A DNA stretch of 64,000 bases, from NCBI RefSeq assembly GCF_022174665.1, contig NZ_CP076562.1, forward strand, positions 1,053,501 to 1,117,500, written 5' to 3'. Every line of letters begins with the position of its first letter. The first letter of the stretch is position 1. Positions 16,394 to 26,070 of this stretch are shown in pieces. The notes below the pieces were generated by a model, which had not been told where the DNA came from, did no database searches, and saw nothing but the letters and a program-made list of their open reading frames with translations. This DNA is from Eubacterium sp. MSJ-33 (lineage in GTDB: Bacteria; Bacillota; Clostridia; Lachnospirales; Lachnospiraceae). A program made the translations under genes and the position numbers.

Positions 16394-17335
16394 CTAATTA
16401 TTCATGATTGCACAGGCTCCACCATACATACCTGCATCATTTCCAAGTGTTGCAAGCGTAAACTTCGTGTTTTTGCATGCATGGAATGCATACTCCTTGA
16501 AGTACTTCTCTGTTGTATCTGTGATAATTGTACCCGCTTTTGATACACCACCACCAATAACAAAGACTTCCGGATCAACAACACATGCGATTTGTGCCAA
16601 TGCTTTACCAAGGCATTTTCCATGTCTGTCTACAATCTCAGCAGCAAGCTCATCGCCCTGCTTTGCTGCATCAAACACTTCCTTTGCAGATACATACTGT
16701 ACATTACGAAGAGCAGATGGACGATCCGTTGTGTTGAGCAATGTATTTGCCATTCTTACGATACCGGTTGCTGATGTATACTGTTCCAGACATCCCTTTC
16801 TGCCACAGCCGCAAACCTCTGTCTCATCATCGTTCACCTGAATATGTCCGATCTCTCCTCCAGCGCCATTCACGCCGGAAAGCATCTTTCCATCTAAGAT
16901 AATACCTCCACCAACACCGGTTCCAAGTGTTACCATAACGATGTTGCTGAAGCCTTTTCCACCACCTTGCCACATCTCGCCAAGTGCTGCCATATTGGCA
17001 TCGTTACCCGCTTTAACCGGAAGTCCTATAATCTTAGATAATTCATCTGCTGCATTGAAGATTCCCCATCCAAGATTTACACAGCGAAGAACCGTTCCAT
17101 CTGCCTTGACCGGTCCCGGAACACCCATTCCGATACCCTTTACTTCGCTCTTGGCAATCTGCTTTTCTGCAAGCTTATCCTCGATAGATTCTGCGATATC
17201 GCCTAAGATATACTTTCCGCCCTCATCTGTGCGTGTTGTAATCTCCCACTTATCAACCATCGTTCCTTCTGCCGTGAAAAGACCAATCTTAACTGTTGTT
17301 CCTCCGATATCTACGCCAAATACATATTTTGCCAT
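16394..17335 (-). CDS. glcK: ROK-family glucokinase
   Basis: A 313-residue glucokinase that phosphorylates glucose with ATP. It has the N-terminal phosphate site DIGGTTVKIG, the ROK zinc motif CGCGRKGCLEQY with the preceding ...EIGHIQV (residues ~165-190), the catalytic Asp in NDANMAALGE, and a C-terminal GGGVSKAG adenosine site. Full length. It follows hprK by 26 bases and ends at a strong terminator, so hprK-glcK is a two-gene unit linking sugar phosphorylation to HPr control. Confidence 0.92.
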   Translation of the reverse strand: MAKYVFGVDIGGTTVKIGLFTAEGTMVDKWEITTRTDEGGKYILGDIAESIEDKLAEKQIAKSEVKGIGMGVPGPVKADGTVLRCVNLGWGIFNAADELSKIIGLPVKAGNDANMAALGEMWQGGGKGFSNIVMVTLGTGVGGGIILDGKMLSGVNGAGGEIGHIQVNDDETEVCGCGRKGCLEQYTSATGIVRMANTLLNTTDRPSALRNVQYVSAKEVFDAAKQGDELAAEIVDRHGKCLGKALAQIACVVDPEVFVIGGGVSKAGTIITDTTEKYFKEYAFHACKNTKFTLATLGNDAGMYGGACAIMNN

Positions 17336-17361
17336 GTTCCTCTATATCCTCCTTATTTCTC

Positions 17362-18312
17362 TTAGACATTATGTGAATTTTTTGCTATATTCTGTGTTAC
17401 ACGGTTGTACAACTCCTGCGCTGCATTGTAACCCATCTTCTTCTGTCTGTGGTTGACTGCTGCCGCCTCTACAATAACCGCAATATTCCGTCCCGGTCGA
17501 ATCGGAATCGAATGACTGACAATCTTATTTCCAAGAATCTCCGTATACTGGTCTTCCAATCCAAGACGATCGTAATTTGCATCCTTATCCCATTCTTCCA
17601 AATTCACAATCAGGTCAATACTCTGTGTATGCTTTACACACTCTACGCCGAACATACTCTTGACATCGATAATTCCGATTCCTCGAAGCTCGATAAAATG
17701 TCTCGTAATATCCGGTGCAGTACCAATCAATGTCTCATCACTGACTTTCTTGATTTCCACGACATCATCGGATACAAGTCGATGTCCACGTCGTATCATC
17801 TCCAGTGCTGCTTCACTCTTACCAAGACCACTGTCACCGGTAATCATAACGCCTTCACCATATACATCAAGCAAAACTGCATGAATAGAAATGCGTGGTG
17901 CCAATTCCACATGCAACCACTTTACAACCTCGTGTACAAAATCAGAGGTTGTCTCCGATGTATCCGTCAGAATCGGTATACCGCATTTCTTTCCAGTCTC
18001 GATAATATAATCGTATGGCTTAATATTCCGACAAAAGATCAAACATGGAATCTTGAATGCAAATAACTTCTCAAATATCCGGACATTCTCTTCCTCTGTG
18101 TGCATATTCGAAATATACGCAAACTCTACATTTCCACATATCTGAATACGTGCAGAATCAAAATGTTCAAAAAATCCCGCCAACTGAACTGCCGGACGGT
18201 TCATATTCGGATCTTTAATCAATATATGATCGGTATCTATTTCAGGCGTATGATTAATCAGATTCATCTTTTGAATCAATTGGGTCACACTTACGCTATA
18301 TTCTTCTTCCAT
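17362..18312 (-). CDS. hprK: HPr kinase/phosphorylase
   Basis: A bifunctional enzyme that phosphorylates Ser46 of HPr (and Crh) at high glycolytic flux and removes it when inorganic phosphate is high. It has 316 residues. The N-terminal half is the ligand-responsive domain. The catalytic domain has the Walker A GDSGLGKSEAALE near residue 155, then RLVSDDVVEI, and the HprK signature region ELRGIGIIDVKSMFG. All key residues are present. Its substrate-like HPr homologue is about 4 kb away. A spoVG terminator lies just upstream. Confidence 0.96.
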   Translation of the reverse strand: MEEEYSVSVTQLIQKMNLINHTPEIDTDHILIKDPNMNRPAVQLAGFFEHFDSARIQICGNVEFAYISNMHTEEENVRIFEKLFAFKIPCLIFCRNIKPYDYIIETGKKCGIPILTDTSETTSDFVHEVVKWLHVELAPRISIHAVLLDVYGEGVMITGDSGLGKSEAALEMIRRGHRLVSDDVVEIKKVSDETLIGTAPDITRHFIELRGIGIIDVKSMFGVECVKHTQSIDLIVNLEEWDKDANYDRLGLEDQYTEILGNKIVSHSIPIRPGRNIAVIVEAAAVNHRQKKMGYNAAQELYNRVTQNIAKNSHNV

Positions 18313-18340
18313 GCCCTCTTACGTCTCCTTACTTATTTTG

Positions 18341-18375
18341 AAAAAACGGGCTGTCGCAGACGCAACAGCCCTTTG
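18341..18375 (-). terminator. Intrinsic terminator after spoVG
   Basis: The stem GGGCTGT/ACAGCCC has a 10-base loop, and a T-run follows it on the minus strand. It starts just after the spoVG stop. Confidence 0.85.
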
Positions 18376-18380
18376 CTATT

Positions 18381-18650
18381 TTACTCTTCATCCTCAGACG
18401 CTACTTCCTGATATTTCTCAAGAATAAGACTCTGGATTTTGTCTCTCGTCTCAGAATTGATCGGATGTGCAATATCCCGATATTCGCCGTCCGATGCCTT
18501 TCGACTCGGCATTGCAATAAACAGTCCCTTCTCTCCTTCAATCACCTTGATATCATGCACGACAAATACATCATCAATCGTAATTGAAACAACTGCCCGC
18601 ATCTTGCCCTCTTTTGTAACCTTACGTACCCTTACATCTGTGATTTGCAT
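18381..18650 (-). CDS. spoVG: Septation/regulatory protein SpoVG
   Basis: An 89-residue protein starting [11 protein letters not shown], the very conserved SpoVG N-terminus, followed by [21 protein letters not shown] and FIAMPSRK. SpoVG is a small RNA/DNA-binding regulator affecting cell division, sporulation and other processes in Gram-positives. I use ATG 18650 because GGGGG lies seven bases upstream. It lies 35 bases after glgD, so it may be read through from the glgCD operon, with a possible separate promoter near 18690 that I could not define. Confidence 0.96.
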   Translation of the reverse strand: MQITDVRVRKVTKEGKMRAVVSITIDDVFVVHDIKVIEGEKGLFIAMPSRKASDGEYRDIAHPINSETRDKIQSLILEKYQEVASEDEE

Positions 18651-18685
18651 ATTAGTCCCCCTTTTACGCAACTCTTTTTGTGAAA

Positions 18686-19810
18686 TTATAATGCGTATCT
18701 GAAATTCTTTTCTACAATGACCTTAATCTCATTTGGATCACCGGTATGTACTGTATTCGCACGAAGTGTATCACGACTCTCCACGATACAGTTCTCAATA
18801 TAACAGTTATCCCCGATATGTACATCGTTCAGAATAATTGAATTCTTGATTACGCAGTTGTTACCAATATAAACTTTTTTGAAGAGAACAGAATCCTCTA
18901 CCGTACCATTGATGATACTTCCGCTCGCAATCAAACTGTTGCTTACCACTGCATCACCGTTATATTTTGCCGGTGGCAGATCCTCAACCTTGGAATATAC
19001 ATCCGGATGCTGGCGGAAGAAGTAATCACGGATATCTTTCTTCAGGAAATCCATATTTGTCTTGAAGTAAGAATCAATCGTACCAATATTTCTCCAGTAA
19101 GAATCCAGCTTGTATGCGTATACCTTCTTTACATTCTTATAACGAACAAGTATATCATTTACAAAATCGCTTCTGCCTTCTGCAGCACATGCCTCAAGCA
19201 GCTCAATCAACTGACGACGTCTTACAACATAAACACCGATTGAGGCTGTATTGGTTTCTGCTACGATTGGCTTTTCCTCAAAGCTGATTACACGATTGTC
19301 ATCTGCAAGCTTTACAACACCGAAACGATTAATATCGTCTTCGCCCGGCTGAATATCCTTACATACAACCGTGATATCTGCTCCTGTTGCGATATGCTCC
19401 TCAAGTACCTTATTGTAGTCGAGCTTATACACTGCATCACCACTGGCAATAACAACATATGGCTCATGAGCTGATTTCAGAAAATTGATATTCTGATACA
19501 GCGCATCTGCCGTTCCCTTGTACCAGTAGCTGTTTGTTGCTGTGATTGTTGGTGTGAACAGATAAAGTCCACCCTGCTTTCTTCCGAAATCCCACCACTT
19601 AGAGGAATTTAAATGTTCATTTAATGAACGTGAATTATACTGTGTATAAACAGCTACCTTCTGAATATGAGAGTTTGTCATGTTGGAAAGAGTAAAATCG
19701 ATTGCACGATAACTTCCCACGATCGGCATAGCCGCAACCGCTCTCTTTGCGGACAGCTCTCCCATTCTGCTACTATTTCCACCTGCTAAAATAATACCGA
19801 TTGCTCTCAT
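18686..19810 (-). CDS. glgD: Glucose-1-phosphate adenylyltransferase, GlgD subunit
   Basis: A 374-residue homologue of the nucleotidyltransferase GlgC that pairs with it in many Firmicutes. It has [19 protein letters not shown] at the N-terminus, the middle sugar-nucleotide domain, and a left-handed beta-helix tail with [24 protein letters not shown] hexapeptides. The activating-lysine/catalytic pattern differs from GlgC, in line with GlgD acting as a modulating subunit. It follows glgC immediately (the start lies at the glgC stop), so the two are expressed together. The product, ADP-glucose, is the donor for glycogen. The ATG at 19810 is preferred over GTG 19819. Confidence 0.93.
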   Translation of the reverse strand: MRAIGIILAGGNSSRMGELSAKRAVAAMPIVGSYRAIDFTLSNMTNSHIQKVAVYTQYNSRSLNEHLNSSKWWDFGRKQGGLYLFTPTITATNSYWYKGTADALYQNINFLKSAHEPYVVIASGDAVYKLDYNKVLEEHIATGADITVVCKDIQPGEDDINRFGVVKLADDNRVISFEEKPIVAETNTASIGVYVVRRRQLIELLEACAAEGRSDFVNDILVRYKNVKKVYAYKLDSYWRNIGTIDSYFKTNMDFLKKDIRDYFFRQHPDVYSKVEDLPPAKYNGDAVVSNSLIASGSIINGTVEDSVLFKKVYIGNNCVIKNSIILNDVHIGDNCYIENCIVESRDTLRANTVHTGDPNEIKVIVEKNFRYAL

Positions 19811-19811
19811 T

Positions 19812-21080
19812 CTACTCACCTGCCTTTATAATACTGGATCCACTCTTTAACAATCCATCCGGATATTCGTCAATGGTTGTCTCACCAGAGATGGCAACGT
19901 TCTTACCAATCTTCACGCCTGCCGGAATTACGGAATTCTCTCCGATTGTTACAAGACCGAATGAGTAGATATGTGGTGCAAGTTCATTTGGAACTTCCTC
20001 ACCGACACCAAGTTCTGCGTTATCTCCAATATGAACACCCTCTGCAATAATTGCTTTGTCCATAACAACACCGTCACCAATCACAGCACCATTCATAATG
20101 ATGGAATTCTTAATCACAGCACCCTTTCCGATTGTAACACCGGAACCGATAACGGAATGCTGTACAGTACCGTAAACTTCCGTTGCCTCACCAACAATAC
20201 TCTCTGTCACAGATCCTTCCGGATCAATATACTGCGGCGGAAGCTGATCGCTCTTTGTATAAATTCTCCAAAATTCCTCATACAGGTTGAACTCCGGTAT
20301 GATATCAACGAGTTCCATATTTGCTTCCCAGTAAGAACCAAGAGTTCCTACATCCTTCCAATAGCCCTTATACTCGTATGCACAAATCTTGCTTCCACGC
20401 TCATGGCAATATGGAATGATATGTTTACCAAAGTCACAAGAAGGCTGATCTTTCAGAGCTGTCAAAGCTTCACGAAGCAGCTTCCAATTGAATATGTAAA
20501 TACCCATAGACGCCTTATTGCTCCGTGGATGCTCCGGCTTTTCCTCGAACTCCTGAATACATCCGGTATCGTCTGTGATAACAACACCGAAACGGCTTGC
20601 TTCCTCTATTGGCACCTGATAGGTTGCCAATGTGATATCGGCCTTGCTTGTCTTATGATAGTCAAGCATTGCCTCATAATCCATCTTATAGATATGATCT
20701 CCGGAGAGAATCAAAACATAGTCCGGATTATAGTAGTCAATATACTCAAGATTCTGATAGATTGCGTTCGCAGTACCCGTATACCACTGGCTGTTTGCAC
20801 TCTTCTCGTATGGTGGAAGTACGGTAACACCACCGATGCTTCGATCCAGATCCCATGGGATACCGATACCGATGTGCTGGTTGAGCCGGAGTGGTCTATA
20901 CTGTGTCAACACGCCGACAGTATCAACCCCCGAATTAATACAGTTGCTGAGTGGGAAATCAATAATCTTGTATTTTCCACCAAATGCAACCGCCGGCTTA
21001 GCAAGCTTCGAAGTCAAAACGCCCAGACGACTTCCCTGTCCGCCTGCTAAAAGCATAGCTATCATTTCTTTTTTAATCAT
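19812..21080 (-). CDS. glgC: Glucose-1-phosphate adenylyltransferase, GlgC subunit
   Basis: A 422-residue catalytic subunit that makes ADP-glucose from glucose-1-phosphate and ATP. It has the N-terminal [23 protein letters not shown] nucleotide loop, the [15 protein letters not shown] sugar-phosphate segment, the active-site [19 protein letters not shown], and a C-terminal beta-helix with repeated I/V-G-x-x-hexapeptides. Full length. A TATAAT-like -10 (21112-21117, minus strand) lies 32 bases upstream. It is the first gene of a glgC-glgD-(spoVG) unit. Confidence 0.95.
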   Translation of the reverse strand: MIKKEMIAMLLAGGQGSRLGVLTSKLAKPAVAFGGKYKIIDFPLSNCINSGVDTVGVLTQYRPLRLNQHIGIGIPWDLDRSIGGVTVLPPYEKSANSQWYTGTANAIYQNLEYIDYYNPDYVLILSGDHIYKMDYEAMLDYHKTSKADITLATYQVPIEEASRFGVVITDDTGCIQEFEEKPEHPRSNKASMGIYIFNWKLLREALTALKDQPSCDFGKHIIPYCHERGSKICAYEYKGYWKDVGTLGSYWEANMELVDIIPEFNLYEEFWRIYTKSDQLPPQYIDPEGSVTESIVGEATEVYGTVQHSVIGSGVTIGKGAVIKNSIIMNGAVIGDGVVMDKAIIAEGVHIGDNAELGVGEEVPNELAPHIYSFGLVTIGENSVIPAGVKIGKNVAISGETTIDEYPDGLLKSGSSIIKAGE

Positions 21081-21217
21081 AATGTCACCCCTTTTAGCAT
21101 AATATGTTTGTATTATAGCATTAAACCCAAAAAAGTGAAATACTTTTAGGCAATTTTTATAATTTTTTCGTAAAAAAGCTCATTGGAATAGTGAATAATA
21201 CTAAAAATTACATTTTA

Positions 21218-21583
21218 TTACACATTTACCGTTCCTGCGACATCTTTCATTGCCTTTAAAAATGGCAAAAAATCCACTTCCAACGACGCAGCAAGTTTGA
21301 TATCATCCTTTTCCTGCAGAACTTTACCAAGGCGTCCAACCGCAGACGCCATTTTCGCTTTATCTATTTTTTGTTCCTTCTCGTTGATTAGATCCTCACA
21401 ATTATTGAAAACTTCAATTTCCCAATTGATTCCCTGAATCACCAGATTGAACAACTCATCCGTATCGGTCTGCCGATTATGTCTGAGTTCTGTAATCAGT
21501 GTTTCCGTTCCCGGAATGATATTTGCACTGTAGTTGTAAAGTTCTTTCAGCAATTCCTGTTGTGCAGATATTTTATCACTCAT
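21218..21583 (-). CDS. Hypothetical 121-residue helical protein of the SPFH/NfeD operon
   Basis: I do not recognise this protein. It is predicted to be mostly helical and acidic/mixed, with no signal peptide or membrane segment. Notable stretches are ELRHNRQTDTDELFNLVIQ, EKEQKIDKAKMASAVGRLG and SLEVDFLPFLKAM. It follows the SPFH gene by 17 bases with an AGGAGG site, so it is co-transcribed and may be a soluble partner of the membrane complex. It ends 138 bases before the glgC start. It could be a conserved lineage-specific family. Confidence 0.6.
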   Translation of the reverse strand: MSDKISAQQELLKELYNYSANIIPGTETLITELRHNRQTDTDELFNLVIQGINWEIEVFNNCEDLINEKEQKIDKAKMASAVGRLGKVLQEKDDIKLAASLEVDFLPFLKAMKDVAGTVNV

Positions 21584-21600
21584 ACAAAATCTCCTCCTGC

Positions 21601-22539
21601 CTACGACTCTTTGTTCTTTGTGACAATCTCCGTCAACGATGATGCTAGTCCTGCAATCCCGGAAATCTCACTCGGAATAATCAACTTGGTTGCCTTTCCA
21701 TCAGCCGCTTTCGCAAATGCTTCAAGACTCTTCAATGTAAGAACCGCCTGATCCGGTGCAGCCTCATTTAAGAACTTGATACCATCTGCATTTGCCTGCT
21801 GTACTTTAAGGATTGCTTCTGCCTCACCTTCAGCACGACGGATTGTTGCTTCCTTCGTTGCCTCTGCACGAAGAATTGCCGACTGCTTCTCTGCTTCCGC
21901 AGAAAGAATCAGAGATTCCTTCTGACCTTCTGCCCGTAAGATTGCTGACTTCTTCTCACCTTCCGCAATCAGGATCTGCTCACGTCTCTCACGTTCTGCC
22001 TTCATCTGTTTTTCCATTGCATCCTGAATTGCTGCCGGCGGAATGATATTCTTCAACTCTACACGGTTTACTTTGATACCCCAAGGATCTGTCGCCTCAT
22101 CGAGAGTTGCACGCATCTTCGTATTGATTGTCTCTCTTGACGTCAGAGTCTGGTCAAGTTCAAGCTCACCGATAATATTACGAAGAGTTGTCGCTGTTAA
22201 GTTTTCGATTGCCATGATCGGCTTTTCCACACCATATGCAAAAAGCTTCGGATCCGTAATCTGGAAGAATACGACTGTATCAATCCGCATCGTAACATTA
22301 TCTTTCGTAATTACCGGCTGTGGTGCAAAATCAACAACCTGCTCCTTCATAGAAATGCGGTGTGCTACCTTATCAATCAACGGGGTTTTCAAATGTAAAC
22401 CTGCTGACCATGTCGTATTGTAAGTCCCCAGACGTTCAATAACATATGCATGCGCCTGTGGTACTACACGGATCGAGCTGCAAATCACGATCACAACTAA
22501 AATAACAAGAAAAATACCTAAAATCTGTGCTCCGTTCAT
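21601..22539 (-). CDS. SPFH/band-7 membrane scaffold protein
   Basis: A 312-residue stomatin/QmcA-like protein. It has one N-terminal membrane helix (residues ~5-25), the SPFH core with VPQAHAYVIERLGTYN and GIKVNRVELKNIIPP, then a coiled-coil with repeated AEGQKES/AEAEKQS/AEATKEA units (residues ~185-245), and a C-terminal hydrophobic-helix region. These proteins form membrane microdomain oligomers. Its neighbour is a NfeD protein, the usual partner, with 15 bases between them. Confidence 0.93.
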   Translation of the reverse strand: MNGAQILGIFLVILVVIVICSSIRVVPQAHAYVIERLGTYNTTWSAGLHLKTPLIDKVAHRISMKEQVVDFAPQPVITKDNVTMRIDTVVFFQITDPKLFAYGVEKPIMAIENLTATTLRNIIGELELDQTLTSRETINTKMRATLDEATDPWGIKVNRVELKNIIPPAAIQDAMEKQMKAERERREQILIAEGEKKSAILRAEGQKESLILSAEAEKQSAILRAEATKEATIRRAEGEAEAILKVQQANADGIKFLNEAAPDQAVLTLKSLEAFAKAADGKATKLIIPSEISGIAGLASSLTEIVTKNKES

Positions 22540-22554
22540 TTTATTCCTCCCAAA

Positions 22555-22989
22555 TTATGAATTTTCTTTTTTAACAACCATAAGTTTTACGCCATCAATG
22601 CTATCAACCAGTACTTTGTCTCCTGCCGGAATCTTCGTTCCATCCACAGAACGCGCTGTCCAGTCCATGCCGTTCAATTTCACAACACCTTTTGCTTCGA
22701 TATTATCGATGTCCTGTTTTACAACGCCTTCCTTTCCAATCAGACTATCCACATTTGTCTTCTCAATGTTCTTCATGAAGTGTTTCGTTGCAATCGGTCT
22801 GGTAAATACAAATAGGATTGTCGAAACAACAGCAAATACAAGAATCTGCACCAGCCAATGTACTCCGGTCAGCGAAATCAGTCCCGCAATGAGCGCACCT
22901 CCCGCAAACCATATGGATGTCAATCCCAGAGTAACAATCTCTACAGCAATCAGTATTACCGTAATAATCAGCCAAACTGTTAAAGCCAT
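22555..22989 (-). CDS. NfeD-family membrane protein
   Basis: A 144-residue protein with about three hydrophobic helices (residues ~3-23, 24-45, 50-70) followed by an OB-like C-terminal domain with LIGKEGVVKQDI, LNGMDWTARSVDG and AGDKVLVDSIDG. This is the short NfeD type, which pairs with SPFH proteins. The start ATG 22989 is set by GGAGGAGG nine bases upstream; longer frames have no ribosome site. First gene of nfeD-SPFH-orf121. An extended -10-like TGGTAAAAT (minus strand, 23049-23057) lies upstream. Confidence 0.9.
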   Translation of the reverse strand: MALTVWLIITVILIAVEIVTLGLTSIWFAGGALIAGLISLTGVHWLVQILVFAVVSTILFVFTRPIATKHFMKNIEKTNVDSLIGKEGVVKQDIDNIEAKGVVKLNGMDWTARSVDGTKIPAGDKVLVDSIDGVKLMVVKKENS

Positions 22990-23079
22990 ATGAACCTCCT
23001 CCTGCCTTATTCGTGAAACGCATTTTCTGCCATTCACACGTTATTTTTATTTTACCACACTACAAAATAATCTTCCATA

Positions 23080-23136
23080 AAAAAAGAAGAGAATTTCGTA
23101 AACATTGCACAAATTTAACGAAATTCTCACATTCTT
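23080..23136 (-). terminator. Intrinsic terminator after typA
   Basis: The stem GAGAATTTCGT/ACGAAATTCTC has a ~18-base loop and, on the minus strand, a T-rich tail (ATT-T-run). It starts 24 bases after the typA stop. Confidence 0.75.
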
Positions 23137-23159
23137 TTTTATTTACCTGTTTTTAATGA

Positions 23160-24998
23160 CTAATTTGTCTGCATTGCCCGCTTTGCACGCATACGAAGCG
23201 TCGGATCCAGAATCTTTTTACGGATACGAATAGACTTCGGTGTAATTTCCAAAAGCTCGTCAGTATCAATAAAATCAAGTGCCTGCTCCAAAGAAAGAAT
23301 CTTTGGTGGTGTCAGTTTTAACGCATCATCCGAACCAGATGCACGTGTGTTAGTCAACTGTTTCTTCTTGCAGACATTAACTTCGATATCCTCTGCCTTA
23401 CCGCACTGTCCAACGACCATACCGCCATAAACCTGCTCGCCCGGTCCGATAAAGAGTGTTCCACGCTCCTGTGCATTGAACAGTCCATAGGTAATACTCT
23501 CACCTGACTCAAACGCAATCAGGGAACCCTGACTTCTATAATTCATATCGCCCTTGTACGGCTGATAACCATCAAACATTGTATTGATGATACCGTTTCC
23601 TTTGGTAGCAGTCATAAAATCGCCTCGGAAACCGATCAATCCACGGGATGGAATAGAAAACTCCAGTCTCGTTGTACCATTTCCGGTTGGTGCCATGCCC
23701 TGCAGCTCACCCTTACGCTGATTCAGCATATTGATAACTGTACCGGAGAATTCATCCGGCACATCAATAACCGCAATCTCAAACGGCTCTAATTTCTTGC
23801 CCTTCTCATCTTCCTTGTAGATAACTTCTGCCTTACTTACTGCGAACTCATATCCTTCACGACGCATATTCTCGATCAATACAGACAGATGCAGCTCACC
23901 ACGTCCGGATACTTTGAAGCTCTCCGTTGTATCAGTTTCTTCCACGCGAAGAGAAACATCCGTATTTAACTCACGGAACAGACGGTCACGCAGGTGACGG
24001 GAAGTAACAAACTTTCCTTCCTTACCTGCAAGCGGCGAATCATTTACCATGAAATGCATTGCGATTGTAGGCTCAGAAATCTTCTGGAACGGAATTGGTT
24101 CCGGATCATCCGGCGAACAGATTGTGTCACCGATGTGGATGTCTGAGATACCGGAAATAGCTACGATTGAACCAATACCTGCTTCGTTCACTTCTACCTT
24201 ATTCAGACCTTCAAACTCATATAATTTACCAATCTTTACTTTGCGGTACTTGTCAGGCTCATGATGGTTTACGATAATCGCATCCTGGTTTAACTTAATC
24301 GTACCGTTATCTACCTTACCTACACCGATACGACCAACATACTCATTATAATCAATCGTACTAATCAAAATCTGTGTTCCGGCATCCGGATCACCGGTTG
24401 GTGCAGGGATATACTTTAAAATCGTCTCAAACAACGGCTGCATATCTGTCCCCGGTTCATCCGGTGAGAGGGACGCAATTCCCGCCTTTGCAGATGCGTA
24501 TACAAATGGACAGTCAAGCTGCTTTTCATTGGCATCAAGCTCTAACAAAAGCTCTAACACTTCCTCTTCCACCTCTGCCGGTCTTGCCTCCGGACGATCA
24601 ATCTTATTGATACACACGATTACGTTCAAATCCAGTTCCAACGCCTTCTTGAGCACGAACTTTGTCTGCGGCATTGCACCTTCAAATGCATCCACCACGA
24701 GAATAACACCATTTACCATCTTTAAGACACGTTCTACCTCGCCACCGAAATCGGCATGCCCCGGGGTATCTATAATGTTAATCTTCGTATTCTTATAAGT
24801 AACGGCGGTGTTTTTTGAAAGAATTGTGATACCTCTCTCACGTTCGATATCATTGGAATCCATGACACGCTCTGCTACTTCCTGATTGTCACGGAACACA
24901 CCACTCTGCTTTAATAGTTCGTCCACGAGAGTTGTCTTGCCATGATCGACATGGGCGATAATTGCTACGTTTCTTACATCTTCTCTTGTAATCTGCAT
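23160..24998 (-). CDS. typA: Ribosome-associated GTPase TypA/BipA
   Basis: A 612-residue translational GTPase. G motifs are visible: AHVDHGKTTLVDELL (G1, from about residue 15), a DTPGHADFGGEVE G3 motif and CINKIDRPEARP (G4), followed by EF-G-like domains III and V and the BipA-specific C-terminal region. It assists ribosome assembly and stress adaptation. The start ATG 24998 follows GAGGAAAG; the longer frame upstream is AT-rich and includes the promoter. It is divergent to sigG. Confidence 0.96.
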   Translation of the reverse strand: MQITREDVRNVAIIAHVDHGKTTLVDELLKQSGVFRDNQEVAERVMDSNDIERERGITILSKNTAVTYKNTKINIIDTPGHADFGGEVERVLKMVNGVILVVDAFEGAMPQTKFVLKKALELDLNVIVCINKIDRPEARPAEVEEEVLELLLELDANEKQLDCPFVYASAKAGIASLSPDEPGTDMQPLFETILKYIPAPTGDPDAGTQILISTIDYNEYVGRIGVGKVDNGTIKLNQDAIIVNHHEPDKYRKVKIGKLYEFEGLNKVEVNEAGIGSIVAISGISDIHIGDTICSPDDPEPIPFQKISEPTIAMHFMVNDSPLAGKEGKFVTSRHLRDRLFRELNTDVSLRVEETDTTESFKVSGRGELHLSVLIENMRREGYEFAVSKAEVIYKEDEKGKKLEPFEIAVIDVPDEFSGTVINMLNQRKGELQGMAPTGNGTTRLEFSIPSRGLIGFRGDFMTATKGNGIINTMFDGYQPYKGDMNYRSQGSLIAFESGESITYGLFNAQERGTLFIGPGEQVYGGMVVGQCGKAEDIEVNVCKKKQLTNTRASGSDDALKLTPPKILSLEQALDFIDTDELLEITPKSIRIRKKILDPTLRMRAKRAMQTN

Positions 24999-25047
24999 AT
25001 CTCTTTCCTCATCTCTATATACATACTCAACTACAACAAACTTAGGT

Positions 25048-25076
25048 ATTTTAGCACATTCTTCCCTTACTTTCAA
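25048..25076 (-). promoter_or_regulatory. Sigma-A promoter of typA
   Basis: TTGAAA-17-TAAAAT on the minus strand, about 50 bases before the typA start. Confidence 0.6.
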
Positions 25077-25202
25077 TATTTTACACAAAAAACTTTGAGA
25101 ATGAAGTCCAGCCAAAAACTGGAAACTAAAAACTGTATAGCTTTCCATAGTTTTGTAAATCCTTTGTAGTAGCAACTAAAAGAACTACAGGAGATACGAA
25201 TT

Positions 25203-25988
25203 ATGGCTGGAAATAAGGTAGTAATATGCGGAGTCAACACAAGTAAACTCCCTTTGCTCAACGAGGAAGAAAAAAAGGCATTATTTGTCCGTATGAACGC
25301 AGGGGATAAAGACGCCAGAGAAGAATTCATCCGCGGAAATCTGCGTCTCGTATTAAGTGTCATTCAACGTTTTTCCGGCAGCCACGCCGAAAACTCGGAT
25401 GACCTCTTTCAGGTTGGCTGTATCGGACTGATCAAAGCACTGGATAATTTTGATCAATCTCTCGATGTCAAATTCAGTACCTACGCAGTACCAATGATTA
25501 TCGGCGAAGTCCGGAGATATATACGTGACAACAATGTAATCCGCGTTTCACGCTCGCTTCGTGATATTGCCTATAAAGCAATATATATGCGCGATATCCT
25601 GACAAAAAAAAATGACCGTGAACCAACGATAAATGAAATTGCCACAGCGCTTGACATTCCAAAAGAAGATATTGTCAATGCATTAGACGCAATTGCGACA
25701 CCCATGTCATTATTTGAACCAGTATATCAGGAAGGTCAGGATATTCTGTATCTGATGGATCAGGTAAAAGATAAGAAAAGCAAAGAAGAAAACTGGGTAG
25801 AATCCCTCGCCTTACAGGAAGCAATGCACCGTCTGAATGAACGTGAATGGAATATCATCCGGTTGCGTTTTTTTGAAGGCAAAACCCAGACCGAAGTTGC
25901 GGATGAAATTTCTATCTCCCAGGCACAGGTCAGCCGGTTAGAAAAAAACGCCTTAAAGTCCATGCGGCATTATCTGTCAAATGAATAA
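25203..25988 (+). CDS. sigG: Forespore sigma factor sigma-G
   Basis: A 261-residue sigma-70 family protein. The N-terminus, KVVICGVNTSKLPLL, is diagnostic for sigma-G. Region 2 contains DLFQVGCIGLIKALDNFD and KFSTYAVPMIIGEVRRYIRD; region 4 ends in the HTH TQTEVADEISISQAQVSRLEKNAL. It directs late forespore genes after engulfment. An AGGAG site precedes the ATG. It stands alone here; in B. subtilis it is linked to spoIIGA-sigE, which are not in the window. The spoIIIA operon, needed for its activity, is about 22 kb away. Confidence 0.97.
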   Translation: MAGNKVVICGVNTSKLPLLNEEEKKALFVRMNAGDKDAREEFIRGNLRLVLSVIQRFSGSHAENSDDLFQVGCIGLIKALDNFDQSLDVKFSTYAVPMIIGEVRRYIRDNNVIRVSRSLRDIAYKAIYMRDILTKKNDREPTINEIATALDIPKEDIVNALDAIATPMSLFEPVYQEGQDILYLMDQVKDKKSKEENWVESLALQEAMHRLNEREWNIIRLRFFEGKTQTEVADEISISQAQVSRLEKNALKSMRHYLSNE

Positions 25989-26015
25989 TCCCATGTCCGA
26001 CCAGTTCCATTACAT

Positions 26016-26070
26016 GAAAAAAGAAAGTTTCAGACATTTGCACTCGTACATCTGAAACTTCCTTTTTTCT
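26016..26070. terminator. Bidirectional terminator between sigG and the FHA gene
   Basis: The stem GAAAGTTTCAGA/TCTGAAACTTCC has a ~20-base loop, with an A-run before it and a T-run after it. It can stop sigG on the plus strand and the FHA gene on the minus strand. Confidence 0.8.

Noticed and set aside
19971..21050. A 359-codon forward frame opposite glgC
   Set aside because: It is the antisense of a well-supported, full-length glgC with conserved motifs; the predicted protein is Cys/His/Asn-rich and shows no family.
25140..25202. Sigma-F/G promoter upstream of sigG
   Set aside because: A GTATA-like sequence is present but no -10 at the right distance; too weak to list.
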